A stretch of 64,000 nucleotides of DNA from Membranipora membranacea (Eukaryota > Bryozoa > Gymnolaemata > Cheilostomatida > Membraniporidae). The stretch is from NCBI GenBank assembly GCA_914767715.1, contig OU612071.1:12383493-12447492 (forward strand), read 5' to 3'. Below the pieces are notes generated by a model. That model was not told where the DNA came from. It saw only the letters and a program-made list of their open reading frames with translations, and searched no databases. The position numbers were made by a program, and so were the translations under genes. Shown here piece after piece: positions 11,861 through 23,600 of the stretch (its first letter is position 1; every line of letters begins with the position of its first letter).

Positions 11861-12434
11861 ACAAAGACTAAGTGTTCTGAGCTTATAAGCATTTAGTTGA
11901 CAAAAATACATTCGAAATCGGACCTTACTCATGGGCCATAGTGTTTTCCATCTTACGTCAACACGTCTGACAGCTGGAAAGATCAGATGAAGCTGATTAG
12001 CTAAAATTCTGAGCAAAACCTTGAACTCTGAAAAGTTGGCGCACCATTTTTCATACAAATGTTAAGACCAGATCATGCTACATAGCATATGTTGTTATGG
12101 CACACACAATATCTGATGGCACGGTATACTGATTAAATTTTATACTTCATTAGTACATGTTGAGTAAAACTCACTGGTTGTAGTGGTAATATTTAGAAAT
12201 AAGAAGGTCTGTTTTTCATACATTATATTTATGTGGAGATGACTCCTATTCTGACCTATGCACAACAGAGAAAAAAGTGAATAGTGCAGTGACGTCGCGT
12301 CACTGAATTAGAGAAGACACTGAGCCACTAGCGGTCGAATCTAATGTTATGAAGAAGGGCAACATTTGTGTCCAGTGACAACTCCACGTAGAAATACAAT
12401 GTTGTAAGGAAATGCAGGCTAGTCATAAATATCT

Positions 12435-12690
12435 AAACCACATTGTTGTTGATTGAAACAGACCCTAGACAAGCAAGGGCCCCTTTGACTAACATGCCTT
12501 TACTTTGCCAACGTCCAGTATCAACAACTCAATGCATCAAACGTTCGGTGTTTTGGGGCTGGTTGATACTGGACATCAGCAAATTACAGGCTTGCATGTC
12601 CATGGGGCCAATGGCACCAACCATTCCCCTTTTAATTATCTCCTCATATGGCCTGTATTGAACAAGCTTGTCAAGACAGGCTAGCTTTCT
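12435..12690. repeat. Small inverted motif GTCCAGTATCAAC / GTTGATACTGGAC
   Basis: A 13 bp perfect stem with a loop of about 38 bases lies near 12,512-12,575 and is kept in the right arm (about 53,221-53,284, one mismatch). A copy of the AAGCTTGTCAAGACAGGCTA motif follows at about 12,664. It is probably the remnant of a small transposon. Confidence 0.35.
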
Positions 12691-12989
12691 TATAGACTTG
12701 CATTGCATCATGTATTTTAAGACTTGATGTAGTGACAATAGGCACTACATTCAAAACTATAGAGTATTTTTAATTGTGTGATATACTTTTTCATCGAGTC
12801 CTCCTTGCCCTATGCTCTACTAATCATTGCCTACCTACCTTAAGTTAACCTATTTGTATTGTAAATTATCTCTCAATAGTCTCAGTGAATGTGATAGTTT
12901 TTGACTGTAGAATTTAATGACTATGTAGTTTGACCAAGATTTAATGTGTAGTGAGGCCATAAGAACAATGAGAAGGAGTCCATTTGATT

Positions 12990-13239
12990 GGGGGGTCTTT
13001 CAATTAGAAACAGCGAAAATTGCAATCTGCTCGCTCACCCAGGGCCAGTGAGTGAGCGACACCTGCTACCGCTACTAGGCTCTCGCTTTCAGCTCACTCA
13101 CTCATGATGGAACTATATACACTTTGAGTGAGCGATTTGGGAGCGATTGTGTCCATTTGAAAGACCAAGTGAGTGATAAATTTTAGCGATGTGATAGTGA
13201 TAACTTGCATCTCTCATCATTCTAATTGAAGCCCCCCTG
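12990..13239. mobile_element. MITE, GGGGGGTCTTTCAATTAGAA family
   Basis: Terminal inverted repeats GGGGGGTCTTTCAATTAGAA and TTCTAATTGAAGCCCCCC enclose about 250 bp rich in alternating GTGAGTGAGCGA and TCGCTCACTC motifs. Its right-arm partner is at 52,568-52,808. Other copies or fragments are at 2,936, 15,228, 15,944, 34,557, 49,150, 50,597, 53,576, 56,318 and 57,500. There is no coding capacity. Confidence 0.8.
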
Positions 13240-13249
13240 GTTAGACCAC

Positions 13250-14512
13250 CCAGCGGGCACATTGTATGCGGCAACATGTTTCCAATGTCGCAATTGGATT
13301 GTTTCTGTGTTGCATGGTACACGTTTAACATTCAATATCTTGTAGAGGCATAAACGGTGCATACAAAGCAACACAGTATTTTCCAATATGGTAACTGCGC
13401 AGTAACTACAGCTACTTTACTAGAGAGTAATTTGCAAGAATACTGGTATCATATGGGATAAAATGCTTCGCAATTTTGCTTGCTAACACTCCGTGTGGCT
13501 CCAAATTGTGTGGAATTCTATTTTGCTCTGTTTTATTCCATTTTCTTAAAATCAAATCTCGTCTCTAAACTGCATGGGAATGATGCGTTTATGACTGCGT
13601 AGAGGCATAAATGGTGCATACAAAGCAACACGGTTTTTCCAATATGGTAACTGCGCAGTAACTACAGCTACTTTACTAGAGAGTAATTTGCAAGAATACT
13701 GGCATCAAATTGGAAAAAATGCTTTGCAATTTGTTTGCTAACACTCTGTGTGGCTCCAAATTGTGTGCAATTCTATTTTGCACTGTTTTATTCTATTTTC
13801 TTAAAATCAAATCTAGTCTCTAAACTGCATGGGAATGATGCTTTTATGGCTGCGTAGCTGTTGAATTTGTATACATTACTCGCATTTATCTCCCCTGGTA
13901 AGCTGCTAACGTTTGGTAAGCCCTTGTGCCAACCCAACAGTGCAATATAATTATTTATATAAACCATTATTCAATAACTTTGAAACATTAATACAGGTCA
14001 GTGTTTTGAAATAGGTTGATATACAGCCAGGGTTTTAATTACCTGCATTAAGCACCGCTTAATGTTCTTCGCGAATGAAGTTGAACCAGATTGTTTCCGG
14101 ACAAACTTATAAGAGTTACACCTTGTATGACTCGATGACATACCTTGCACTAGTGGAAGCCTAATGGGCCTACTAGTCAACATCCACTGTGGACTGAATC
14201 ACTATGAGTAAAACACACCCATTAACACTAATTGATATTAAATGTAATAAATCGTAATTAAAATGAAATACATCTTAACGTATGATATATATTGCGTATA
14301 ATTTTGCTGTTATGAAAACGCATGGTTACTATATATACAAGCCTCTAGTTAGATGTGTAGCAGAGGCAATTTATATATCGTAACAACATCTACTAAAATA
14401 CACAATTCCAACATATAATAGCATGACAGATTGCCACATGAGGCAGACGTAGTTCAGCCTCTAAGGTAAACATCTTTCCAACATAGTTTAGATACAGTTG
14501 TGCCGGCTGGGC
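13250..14512. mobile_element. Left-arm element with CCCAGCGGGCA ends
   Basis: The ends CCCAGCGGGCAC and GTGCCGGCTGGG form inverted repeats. The right arm has a relative with the same ends but a different interior (51,560-52,542), inserted within about 20 bp of the same place. The interior includes two direct 257 bp repeats. No transposase is seen, so it is non-autonomous. Confidence 0.55.
13343..13857 (+). repeat. Two tandem copies of a 257 bp unit
   Basis: Both copies start GTAGAGGCATAAA and end near GGGAATGATGC. They differ at only a few positions (for example one GTAT run and one TTTT run). They are absent from the right arm, so the duplication is specific to the left element. Confidence 0.85.
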
Positions 14513-15098
14513 AAGTAATTGACTCCCTGCTTAGCAATTGTATATTATATAAAGATGATACATAAATAAGAGGATAATGAGTGAATGGATAATACTAAAC
14601 CTGCAGAGTTGAAGGTATAATAGATAAGTTCATCACTGGTATTCAGACTGAAGCTCCTGTAAGTGAGAAATGCTATTTCTTCAGATTGTCTGCTTTTCTG
14701 TTACCTGATAACAATGGATTCTATCTTCTTGTTTCATGTGAGAAGTGTAGACAACTCTGTTGAGTCACAATGAGGTCCAGGAAAATAAAATCACTAAAAC
14801 AACATTGGAGATCAATGAGCAAAAGAGGGAGCTTTGTTTCAAGCAAGGCCCTTCAAGAATCTCACTCCTATTTTATTTCAAGAGTTCTCCTAGTATTATA
14901 TAAGGCCAATGAAATGTAAATAGGAATAGCTCACCAAACCCTCAACTGGGATTCTTATACACAGGTATTTGAGAAAAGGGCTGGAGTTTAGCCATATCTT
15001 CTTTTTTTTTGGAAAAAGAAACTGTTGTTCTAACATTTTATGATTATGATTATATGATTATATGTTAATTATATGAGCAATAGTACCTATATAGAAAT

Positions 15099-16173
15099 TG
15101 TGGAGTGTTCCTATCACAGGGTTTGTCTGTTGTCATGTTGTTGTCTGTTGTGCATGTACCGTGTTCATGTATCTTTGAGTTGTCTTCTCTGTTCATACTA
15201 CTGAGAAATGACCACCATTCTACCAACCCTGGCGGTCTTTCAAGTAGAGACAGGCAAAATCGCAATCTTGTCGCTCTCTCAGTGAGTGAGCGATACCTGC
15301 TAGGGGTCTCGCTTTCAGCATTACAAACTAAAGTACAGTTATGCTGTAGTATGTTGGATAGGCCCTGGGGGCCGATGTCAGGGAGACATGCCCCAATGCA
15401 CCTATGAGGCCTTTTGTTTGATGAACAGAGGAGTACAATGGCAGGCAAAGTGTGCTTGTCTGAATAGATTTTGGATTCGTGTGATTGCATGCTGGGGCGC
15501 GTGTATGCTAGGCTCAATTCTCCACCTCCGCTACACTCTTTTATGGGTATACACAATCCAGCCGCTGCTACGATATGTAGGAACCACTGGTAAAGGGTAT
15601 TTCACAACTGTACTTTATTTTGTAATGAATCGCTCAGTCACTTGATGGAACTATATACATTCTGAGTGAGCGATTTGGGAGCGATTTTCTCTAATTGAAA
15701 CACCAAGTGAGTGTTAATTTTGAGCGATGTGATAGTGATGTGATAGTGATAACTTGCTTTAGTAAAGGATCCCTCTTTCTGATTGAAAGACCCCCCTGAC
15801 CCACTTTATGACAGAGACTGACTTGACCTGTCCTGCGGCTGTAGCCTTAAAAAGAAACACATTAGGCACATTTCTCTACTGCCTTCGACGGTGAGTGGAC
15901 TGCATTGCTATAAGCTAGCCATCCTGCTGAACCCAACCATCTTATCGCTCACTCGACTACTAGTGATCGTTACCTGCTAGGCTCTCGCTTTCATATCACT
16001 CAGTCATTGATGGGACTATATACATTGTTAGTGAGCGATTTGGGAACAAATTTGTCCAGTTGAAAGACCGAGTGAGTGATAATTTTGAGCGATTTGTTAT
16101 AATGGCAACTTGCTTTAATAAAGCAACGCTCCTTCTAATTGGGAGACCCCCTGTTGAACCCAACTTCATCACA
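15099..16173 (+). mobile_element. Old LTR with nested MITEs
   Basis: It starts TGTGGAGTG and ends CAACTTCATCACA. The first 130 bases and several internal blocks match the younger LTR at 16,475 and 17,997. A CGGTATCAGAAGTGG just after the end looks like a primer-binding site with its first base mutated. Two copies of the GGGGGGTCTTTCAATTA MITE are nested at 15,228-15,797 and 15,944-16,152, the first itself split by another MITE (15,319-15,627). The same LTR is in the right arm (49,131-50,981, minus), so it predates the arm split. Confidence 0.7.
15319..15627. mobile_element. MITE with CATTACAAAATAAAGTACAG ends, inserted in another MITE
   Basis: Terminal inverted repeats (CATTACAAACTAAAGTACAG here; the other end reads the same with one change) flank 309 bp. 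The host MITE is uninterrupted at this point in the right arm, which proves insertion after the arms separated. The right arm has its own copy in a different position (49,403-50,463). Confidence 0.75.
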
Positions 16174-16470
16174 CGGTATCAGAAGTGGTCTTTAACCTAA
16201 GTGCTAGGTGAGGATTGGTGGTGAAGGAGAGGTAAGGAGGTGAATGGATAGGAGTTAAGGTGTGATCAAAAAACTCCCTCTCCCCCAGGAGGACAATACA
16301 GACTTATTGTGGGCGTGACATAGTGTGATGTATTGGACCAAGGAGTTAGAAACATAATTGGCCTGTTATTGAATCAACCTTCATAGCATAGGCTAGTTGT
16401 GTTAGAATAATCGGCTCTCATTGTGTACATGCGACTAAACAATCACGACAACAATTCAGAGCAGAACAGA
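16174..16470. other. Leader-like segment after the old LTR
   Basis: It is shared by both arms (right 48,850-49,130). There is no ORF. It is probably the 5' internal leader of the old LTR element plus flanking DNA. Confidence 0.4.
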
Positions 16471-16474
16471 TCAT

Positions 16475-18243
16475 TGTGGAGTAGTCCTATCATAAGGTTT
16501 GTTGTCATGTTGTCATACATGTACTTTGTACATGTATCTTGGAGTTGTCCTCTCTGTACATACTAAGGAGTTATCATCAGCTGCCCTGACCTATATATGA
16601 CAGAGACTGACTTGACCGTGACCTTCATTGAAGAGACACACATGAGTACTTGTCTACTGACTTTCATGGTGAGTGGACTGCTTTATATCTGGTGTATGGG
16701 CAGTGATGCTCGTGAAGTAGTGTCATCGCTTGGTGTTGACTTGTTTTCCACATCTTTGGAGTTCTTAGATGTGTGGAACTTGTTGAGAGAACACTTTGAG
16801 CATGATGAGTCTGAGTATGTTAAGTTGGACAAAGTTGTTACCTGTCAACAACTTGACAATGAAGATGAACGCGCTTATCTTCTGCGTGTTGAAGGACTGA
16901 GTAGGCAATGTGATTTCTCCGGTGGCAATGTCAGGGAGAGATTTGCATTGTTGATCGCAGTAAGAGGTTTGCGTAACTCAAAATTGAAGTTTGAGATGAT
17001 GGCTGATGATGAGTTGAACTGGGTCAAGATCAACAAAGTTTTAAGGGCAAGACTAGCTGCGCAAGAGTCTTTGAATGCCTTAAATAGATCAGACCCGACT
17101 TATGCGCTGTCAGAGAGTAAACAGGTCCCTGCTAAAATACCTGTAAAAGTTGAAGTACACGCTGAGTCTAGTGTAGTTCGTGATCCAATCAATGTTGTAC
17201 CAAATGTTACTGTTATACAGGCGCATGTTGGTGAAGTGAAGTGTTGTCCTCACCGAGAGAGAAGTGATGAGAGTAGTGTAAATAATACTTATCATGATGC
17301 TTATAACCATTCTAATCGAGGTTCTGACAACAAGAGATTTTGTAGTGACAACCATCGTTATAATGGTGATGGTGGGAGTGATCATGATGATTACCCTTCA
17401 CCTGACCGTGAAAGGAGGTATGTAAGTCATAGTAGTAGTCAGCATTCTGGCTGTTATATATGTCATAAAAATGATCATATTGCGCGTTACTGTCCTGAAG
17501 GCGGGTGTTTCAGATGTCAAAGGATGTCACATCACCAGCAGGATTGTACTGATGTTTATAGATGTAGGTTTTGTTTGCGTGAAGGCGTCTCAGCAAGAGA
17601 TTGCAGTTGTAGAGTAAATGGGTGCTCAGACCAGAGGTACAAAGAGCGAACTAAAAGACAGTCATGTGATGATCGCTCTCCACCTAGGCAAAGCTCAGGT
17701 AGTAGTGATAGTAATTGGCGGAGATAACTTCCCTCTGTAAATTCTACCCTAGTGAAGAGCTGTTGTCACCTTGTAAGTAAAAATACTTGTTTTAAGTTGA
17801 CATCCTATCCGCTTTTCGTTATTGCTTGTGTGGTTGCTGACATTTGTCGGTAGTCCCCGTAGTTGTGTGCTAACCCTGATCGTGGGCCACAGAGTATGAG
17901 TAAACATCCCATTCTCAAAGAAAGGGCATATGAAGTCTCTCAACCCTGTTAGGGTTATAGAGTATGTGTCAAAAAACCCTTATAATAGTAAGGTCATGTG
18001 GAGTAGTCCTATCATAAGGATTGTTGTCATGTTGTCATACATGTACTTTGTACATGTATCTTGGAGTTGTCCTCTCTGTACATACTAAGGAGTTATCATC
18101 AGCTGCCCTGACCTATATATGACAGAGACTGACTTGAGCGTGACCTTGATTGAAGAGACACACATGAGTACTTGTCTACTGACTTTCATGGTGAGTGGAC
18201 TGCTTTATATCTTGCCATCCTGATAGAACCCAACTTCGCAACA
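16475..18243 (+). mobile_element. Young, internally deleted LTR retrotransposon with ATCAT target duplication
   Basis: The element runs from TGTGGAG to CGCAACA (TG...CA ends) and is flanked by ATCAT at 16,470-16,474 and 18,244-18,248. The right arm shows the empty site with a single ATCAT. The 3' LTR (17,997-18,243, 247 bp) is complete. The 5' LTR is complete only to 16,690, where it jumps directly into gag, so the LTR end, primer site and leader are missing. No protease, reverse transcriptase or integrase lies between gag and the 3' LTR. This is a non-autonomous deletion derivative of what is probably a Ty3/Gypsy-like element. Confidence 0.85.
16597..17727 (+). CDS. Gag-like protein with CCHC zinc knuckles
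   Basis: 376 codons. The first ~31 codons are read from the truncated 5' LTR, so the N-terminus is an accidental fusion made by the deletion. Residues ~50-165 resemble a retrotransposon Gag capsid region (helical, with DNEDERAYLLRVEGL). The C-terminal third has two canonical zinc knuckles, CYICHKNDHIARYC and CFRCQRMSHHQQDC (C-x2-C-x4-H-x4-C), and a third with the His replaced by Val (CRFCLREGVSARDC). It is followed by an Arg/Ser-rich tail. Gag packages element RNA in the cytoplasm; this copy could at best be mobilised by a relative. Confidence 0.8.
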   Translation: MTETDLTVTFIEETHMSTCLLTFMVSGLLYIWCMGSDAREVVSSLGVDLFSTSLEFLDVWNLLREHFEHDESEYVKLDKVVTCQQLDNEDERAYLLRVEGLSRQCDFSGGNVRERFALLIAVRGLRNSKLKFEMMADDELNWVKINKVLRARLAAQESLNALNRSDPTYALSESKQVPAKIPVKVEVHAESSVVRDPINVVPNVTVIQAHVGEVKCCPHRERSDESSVNNTYHDAYNHSNRGSDNKRFCSDNHRYNGDGGSDHDDYPSPDRERRYVSHSSSQHSGCYICHKNDHIARYCPEGGCFRCQRMSHHQQDCTDVYRCRFCLREGVSARDCSCRVNGCSDQRYKERTKRQSCDDRSPPRQSSGSSDSNWRR

Positions 18244-18305
18244 ATCATGTTCTAGGATTATAGAGGGGGAGTAACTGTATTTGACTACTGCTGTCTCTAA
18301 ATTTG

Positions 18306-18615
18306 GTGCTAAAAATATTGAACTGGTCTGGTTGATTGTTAATTTTTTTCCCGTTTTCAGAGACACTCTTATTTGACTGACATTCATGCAACACCCTGTA
18401 TAAGCCTGCATCACTTGTGTTGAATTATTAATGTGTTTTCATATCTTATATCACATTAAAACAGCATGGTGTCCCTAAATGCGCCATTTGATCTTGCCCA
18501 AGATCCAAGCTGGAAGATATTCGATTCAGTGCTAAAAATATTGAACCTATAGTATAGTTCACCTCTGATTCTTTCTGGTTTTCAGAGACACTCTCATTTG
18601 ACTGACATAACTCAA
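18306..18615 (+). repeat. Two direct repeats with splice-acceptor-like ends
   Basis: GTGCTAAAAATATTGAAC followed by TTTTCAGAGACACTCT and ATTTGACTGACAT occurs twice (18,306-18,385 and 18,530-18,612) and is kept in the right arm (48,480-48,780). It could be a duplicated intron end/exon start, but the frames behind it close within about 20 codons. Confidence 0.35.
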
Positions 18616-18961
18616 TTTGACAAAAACTTCAGGCCATGTTAGGAACAAATGAATAACAGTATGACAGGAAGATTTTAGTGAGTCATTTAATGTTGTTTGC
18701 CATGTCTGATACTCCTGCAACAGGCTGGTATACATTTATATCCCGGACATTCAAAGGATGATATGTAGGCTTGTTGGGGGACTGGATTCAGGGGACTTGT
18801 ATAACAATCATAATAAATGCTTATTACTGAAGAAACTGCAATCCTCCAAACAGTTTTAATTTGCCAATGTGATTTTATTCGATCATTCCATAGAAATTGT
18901 TCTGCCTTCGGATGACTCAAAAGCACAAAAATACAGAGTTTATTGTTTTAACATTCCACAG

Positions 18962-19144
18962 GCCACTGGTACTGGAATCCCATTACCAACAAGTACGCCC
19001 AAAACAAAAGAGTAGCCTGTGATGAGGCTAGTGTATCGTATGCATACGTCAGAGAAAATAATCATCAGTGTGAAATATCAACAAGGATAGCAAGCATATT
19101 TGGCGGAAGGAGGTGCGGGGTGTTTCAATCTGCTCGCTTCTCAG
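18962..19144 (+). CDS. Isolated phase 1-1 exon, unidentified module
   Basis: The borders are TTCCACAG before and GGTAACA after; 183 bp, open, phase 1 at both ends. It encodes HWYWNPITNKYAQNKR, a Cys-containing middle (RVACDEASVS, NNHQCEIS) and IASIFGGRR. The right arm keeps an open exon in the same phase (47,950-48,120, minus; 171 bp), shorter by four codons in frame. Maintenance of frame and phase in both arms supports a real extracellular-type exon. I do not recognise the domain or find adjoining exons. Confidence 0.45.
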
Positions 19145-19741
19145 GTAACATCAAAGTTCAAAACTGCCTCGGTTAATCACACAGCAATAATGCTGAATGA
19201 CTTCATTTTGTTATTTTCAATTGCAGATGTGAATAATTGATGCCAACAATGAGGAAAAAACACTTGCTATAAAGGGTCTGAGGGAGATGAACCTAGAAAG
19301 ATAGCTATATCATTGCATGGAGCAGCAAAGGTAGATGAACTGACGGCTTACAAGGACACAACTTAATTCAAATAGTAAAACACTTCAATATAAGCACTCT
19401 ATCTACAATGTTGGATTGTGATGAACCAAACACACTCATTTAGGTAGGTACCAGCAGGGTTGCCAGTGCAGCCTGATGGGTAATCTTCTGCGGCTTATTT
19501 TGGCCTTATGCCTGTACAAATTATCACATCATATTAATTTTGATTCCTGTTTTTGAGTTGGATAATCTGGTAGGCGTAGTAGCGCTCTGCAACAAAAATA
19601 TTTATTTTGAAATGGTGGGCATTCTGTATTATGCATGTAGCTATACTTCCCAAACCATGCTACACAAAATTATCATTTTTCAAGTACTTTATTTTGAAAA
19701 TAACCGGAACCTCTGGATGTTGAAATTGTAACATTGTCATT

Positions 19742-20450
19742 TTGAATGAGAAAGGCAGATTTGTATCAAACAGCACTCATGTTACAAGTGCTCCTGCCTT
19801 TTGGCTGATATGCCCGCGGTTGTCCCTCATTTCACAAGCATTTGCGAGAATTTTCCTTTTAGCACCCCTCCCGCGCCCAATTGTTCTCTGGCCGAAACCA
19901 GGCGACGTTATTGAGGTAAAGTAGCAGCGCTGGTGAACTTTCATAAAACCTATGTTGTTGGATAGGTAATTAGAAACTAATGAGTGAACAAAAAAATCTT
20001 ATTGCAAATTTAATCATTTATTACAATTACTACGATTGCTGTTACTACTAGCTTGATGACTCGGTAGGGCGTATTGAGTGGACTCTTTAGCTAGCTGAAG
20101 TTTTTGTACATCGGGCCAAATTTATATCGATTGCCTCCTAGTCACAAATTCAAGTTACTCGTATTTCTCTGTCTGCAATTAAGCTCTTCCCCTGGTAATG
20201 GTGGGAAATTTCTATATTAGCATGCAAACCCATTGGTGTATGCAAGGGAACAGATCTGGTGAAGCTTTACGCAAGCACGATGCAGCCTTTGCTTTCTCTA
20301 TATCCCTATTCTATTCATTTTGCAGGTCATCCTACAAGATCATACAAAAAGTAAGGGACCGCGGAGACATTTTAATAAAATGATCCGATTCCGAGAGAAA
20401 GAAAGCTCAAGTTGAAGCGGCAAAACTGGTAAGTGTAAACAAGTGATGAA
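19742..20450 (+). other. Possible decayed exons upstream of ESS2
   Basis: Two coding-like pieces occur: 19,742-19,918, ending PKPGDVIEV before GTAAAG, and about 20,326-20,428 after TTTTGCAG, ending before GTAAGTG. In the right arm the first has an in-frame stop and the second reads SNGQRRHFDKMMRFGE before a stop. The left copy of the second has an A-run length change. They may be remains of an unidentified gene. Confidence 0.25.
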
Positions 20451-20660
20451 TAACTGCTGACATTGTGTGACTGTAGATGTGTAGATTCCTTGTGGAACTC
20501 CCCTAAGTTAACATCAGCAACAGACAGATATTCCCTGGTCAAGACTTTAACCAGAAGAGAGCTCAGGTTATTCAAGCTATCACAAAGCCATTTAATGTGT
20601 TCAGTATTCTTCTCTGCGGAAAATATGGCCGAAAAATTGTCTTCACAATGTCTTGCTATC
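20451..20660 (-). pseudogene. Coding-like remnant on the minus strand
   Basis: The minus strand is open with AEKNTEHIKWLCDSLNNLSS and VKVLTREYLSVADVNLGEF. The right arm's equivalent (46,420-46,590, plus) has two in-frame stops. The composition looks like protein, but no family is recognised. Confidence 0.3.
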
Positions 20661-23600
20661 TACCGAAAACATTGCATATTATTGTGTGATCATCACATAG
20701 ATTGGATCTTTTCGCACGATCGTAAAAGAACCAGGAATAAAAATTAACTCTGACCACATTTTAATGCAAAAGTTTTTTCTGGCCCGAATACGATAACGAC
20801 AACTACCACTAAAGTGATTACTTAGAATTATCCTGATACGGTCAAAGAACAGATAACAACTAATAAATATATAAAAATTTACTCTCTCAAACATACAACA
20901 CAAATCACCTTAGAGTAGTAAAGTTTTGCAGGTAACAGTCCTGCCTCCCAGTCCACATGTTTTAGCACTACAATTGTGAACTTGGTAGTCTGTAAGCTAG
21001 TCCTATGAATAAACTGATTTCTTTTGTGTTTGCTCACTAAGTTAAACATAAATGCCTACAAAAAGAACTTATCTCATGAAGTGTGGACAGCTGGTAACAT
21101 TTTATACCATCATGGTCTGCGACCTTCATGACATTAACCTAGAATATAGCTGAATAAGTTTACTAGCTTTGAGCTGACAAGCCCTGATTTCTATAATTCA
21201 AACTAATTCTCCTGATACATGGTACCCACCTCAAGCGTTCAGATTCTTGTATCTTGTATCTACTTGAGCCCCTCTTGACAAGCTTTGTTGGGGGAGGGGT
21301 TCCCTGCTCAACAATGCCTGACAAGTCAGATTTATACCAACCCTAGAGGAGTAATATAATCACTTGATGATTTGTAAGCTTATTTATAAGTGCTCCAGAT
21401 AGTTTATTTTATACAAATTTTCCAACATGATAAATTCAACAGTTCTTTATCTTCTTTTAGACAGGGTATTACTAAGATCAGAGAACTTCCAGAACCCAGT
21501 CAAGTGACCACAATAATGGTCCTTCTAACAGTATGTATTTCTGTTATGTTCAATTGACGCCACACACATCTGCCTTTTATGGTATATGTGATTTTGATAC
21601 ATTAGCTATACTGCTGAAAGATGGTTATTGTGCATTTTACAGGACATTTCACAGGAACCTAGCAACAAATTTGGCTCAAAATTGTTCAATCCGTTTTGAA
21701 TGCTTGCCTGAAATTTCAAAAATCACACACATTATGACCTGACACGTAAACAGCCTCTTTCGGCTCACTATACATTATTATAAACTAATAGTTGTGATGA
21801 ACGCGACCAGTGGAGTGGGAGCAACTCCAAAAGTATGCAAATTGACAAAATTTGCTTTACCGACTCCCATAAAGTTATTATATAATGACCAACTCCCAGA
21901 AGATACCAATCAACCATTTCAAATATAGGGGTTGTCACTTGTTTTCAAGATCATTAATGCATTTTTGTTAACCAGACCGAATAATCAATTCAATAGCAGA
22001 ACAACAGTACCCCTAGCTTCACAAACTGTCTGCAAGTTTGCTATTGAGATTTCTCCAATGTTTTCTCACATTTCAGACACCACACCAGCTAGTTTTGACT
22101 TTGAGACACCAAACACATCGAGCAGTCAGCTTCCTTGAAGGTGTTAAAGTTAAAAGTAGATCAGCCAGTTCTAATGTTAACTCATCGAGTGGTATGCTAT
22201 ATCCAAATTAACAAAATTAAAAGACTTATCTCCAGTCATCTGATGTTTTGCCATAGCAGATAATTAGTAGTGGCACTTGCGATATCAATAAATACTTACC
22301 TGCTAAGTCATTGAATACTGTAGTCTGGGCAGGTTGTCCCTACCTCCCCACCGATGACAGCCTGCACAGGCCAGTAATGCCGACTAACAAAAATATTACA
22401 TAATGTCATGTAGTAAAATTATTAACTCACTCAGGTATTTGTACATCCTTCTAAGGTCGTAGCTATAGATTTATAATTTTAAATACCAGTTTTTGTATTT
22501 GAATCATATGATTAAATCATATAAAATGGTCTGATTTACTGGAAACGCCACTTGTCCCAACGTCTCACAGTCATACCAAGACAAAGAGCGTCTGTACACA
22601 CAATCCACATGTCTATACTCTCACTCCTAATCTTGTTATATGTTTTTTATAGTTAGAAGATGCACAGTAACCTTTAGCAAGTATAGAAGAGCAGGCAGCT
22701 ATAGAAGGTAACCCAACTAAACTAAAGACATTGACTTATGTAACAGTTAATGCTGTTATATGAGTCTTACTGACCTGTATGGTGTTGTTTTTTTAAGCCT
22801 ATGTAGATCAGGGAGAATGTAAATGTAAATAGAGGCTAATATAGATGGTTAGTGCAATACTTAGATTCAAACTTCAAGGGACTACCTGGTATGTAGGGAT
22901 TGTAGTCTATATTTTTGTATTTGTTGCAGAGATCCATAGTATCAGTTTGATGATTGTTTATGATTGGTACTTTTAGTGTTTTTCTATATATGAATAAAAT
23001 GTGAAAGTCGACTGGCCGATCCTTCTTACTAAAATTTACCCAAATGTAAGTCAGTGTGCATCATTTGAGACTAAGCTGTAGGGAATTTGACATTTATATT
23101 CTCTCCTACAATGGAACACATTGATTCCCTCATAATGAGAAAGCAAAATAAACATCGGATATGCTCAGATCTAAACTAAGACTGAATTTACTCCATTTTT
23201 TTTACTTTCCTAGGTAGAGTTGATATAAGCGAGGAGATTGGACCCCCAACACCTCGGATACGGGGTCATCATTTTGTATCCACCCCTACACCGAACCCCG
23301 ACGCAGCGGGTTCAGAGTGGCCGATTATAACATGGGGAGAGATTCTGTTAGATGCTGGTGCCAAACTGATCAAACCTGTCACATCAGAGCCAGTGTTTAA
23401 GGTATTGTAATGTGACTGCAAACCAACTAGCATTGTTTTTTGTTCAATTTTTGGGTTAAACGCCAGTGTGGTCCTTCAATTGAAAAGTGCCTAAATCAAA
23501 ATCATTCACTGCTTGAAGGAATCATCAATTTTGCAAGTGAGAAATATTAAAAAAATATTAGCCAAATGAGCCCGAGGACTAAAACTGACAATGAGGATAC

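Noticed and set aside
12443-12661. 72-codon frame (and its right-arm partner at 53,107-53,352) as a gene
   Set aside because: The frame lies over a hairpin and a TE-end motif, its C-terminus differs between arms, and no splice or family evidence exists.
13343-13857. CRISPR-like array
   Set aside because: Two long direct copies with no spacers, in a eukaryotic TE; not a CRISPR.
17110-17385. 91-codon minus-strand frame over gag
   Set aside because: Low-complexity Ile/Thr/Met translation antisense to a gag ORF with intact zinc knuckles.
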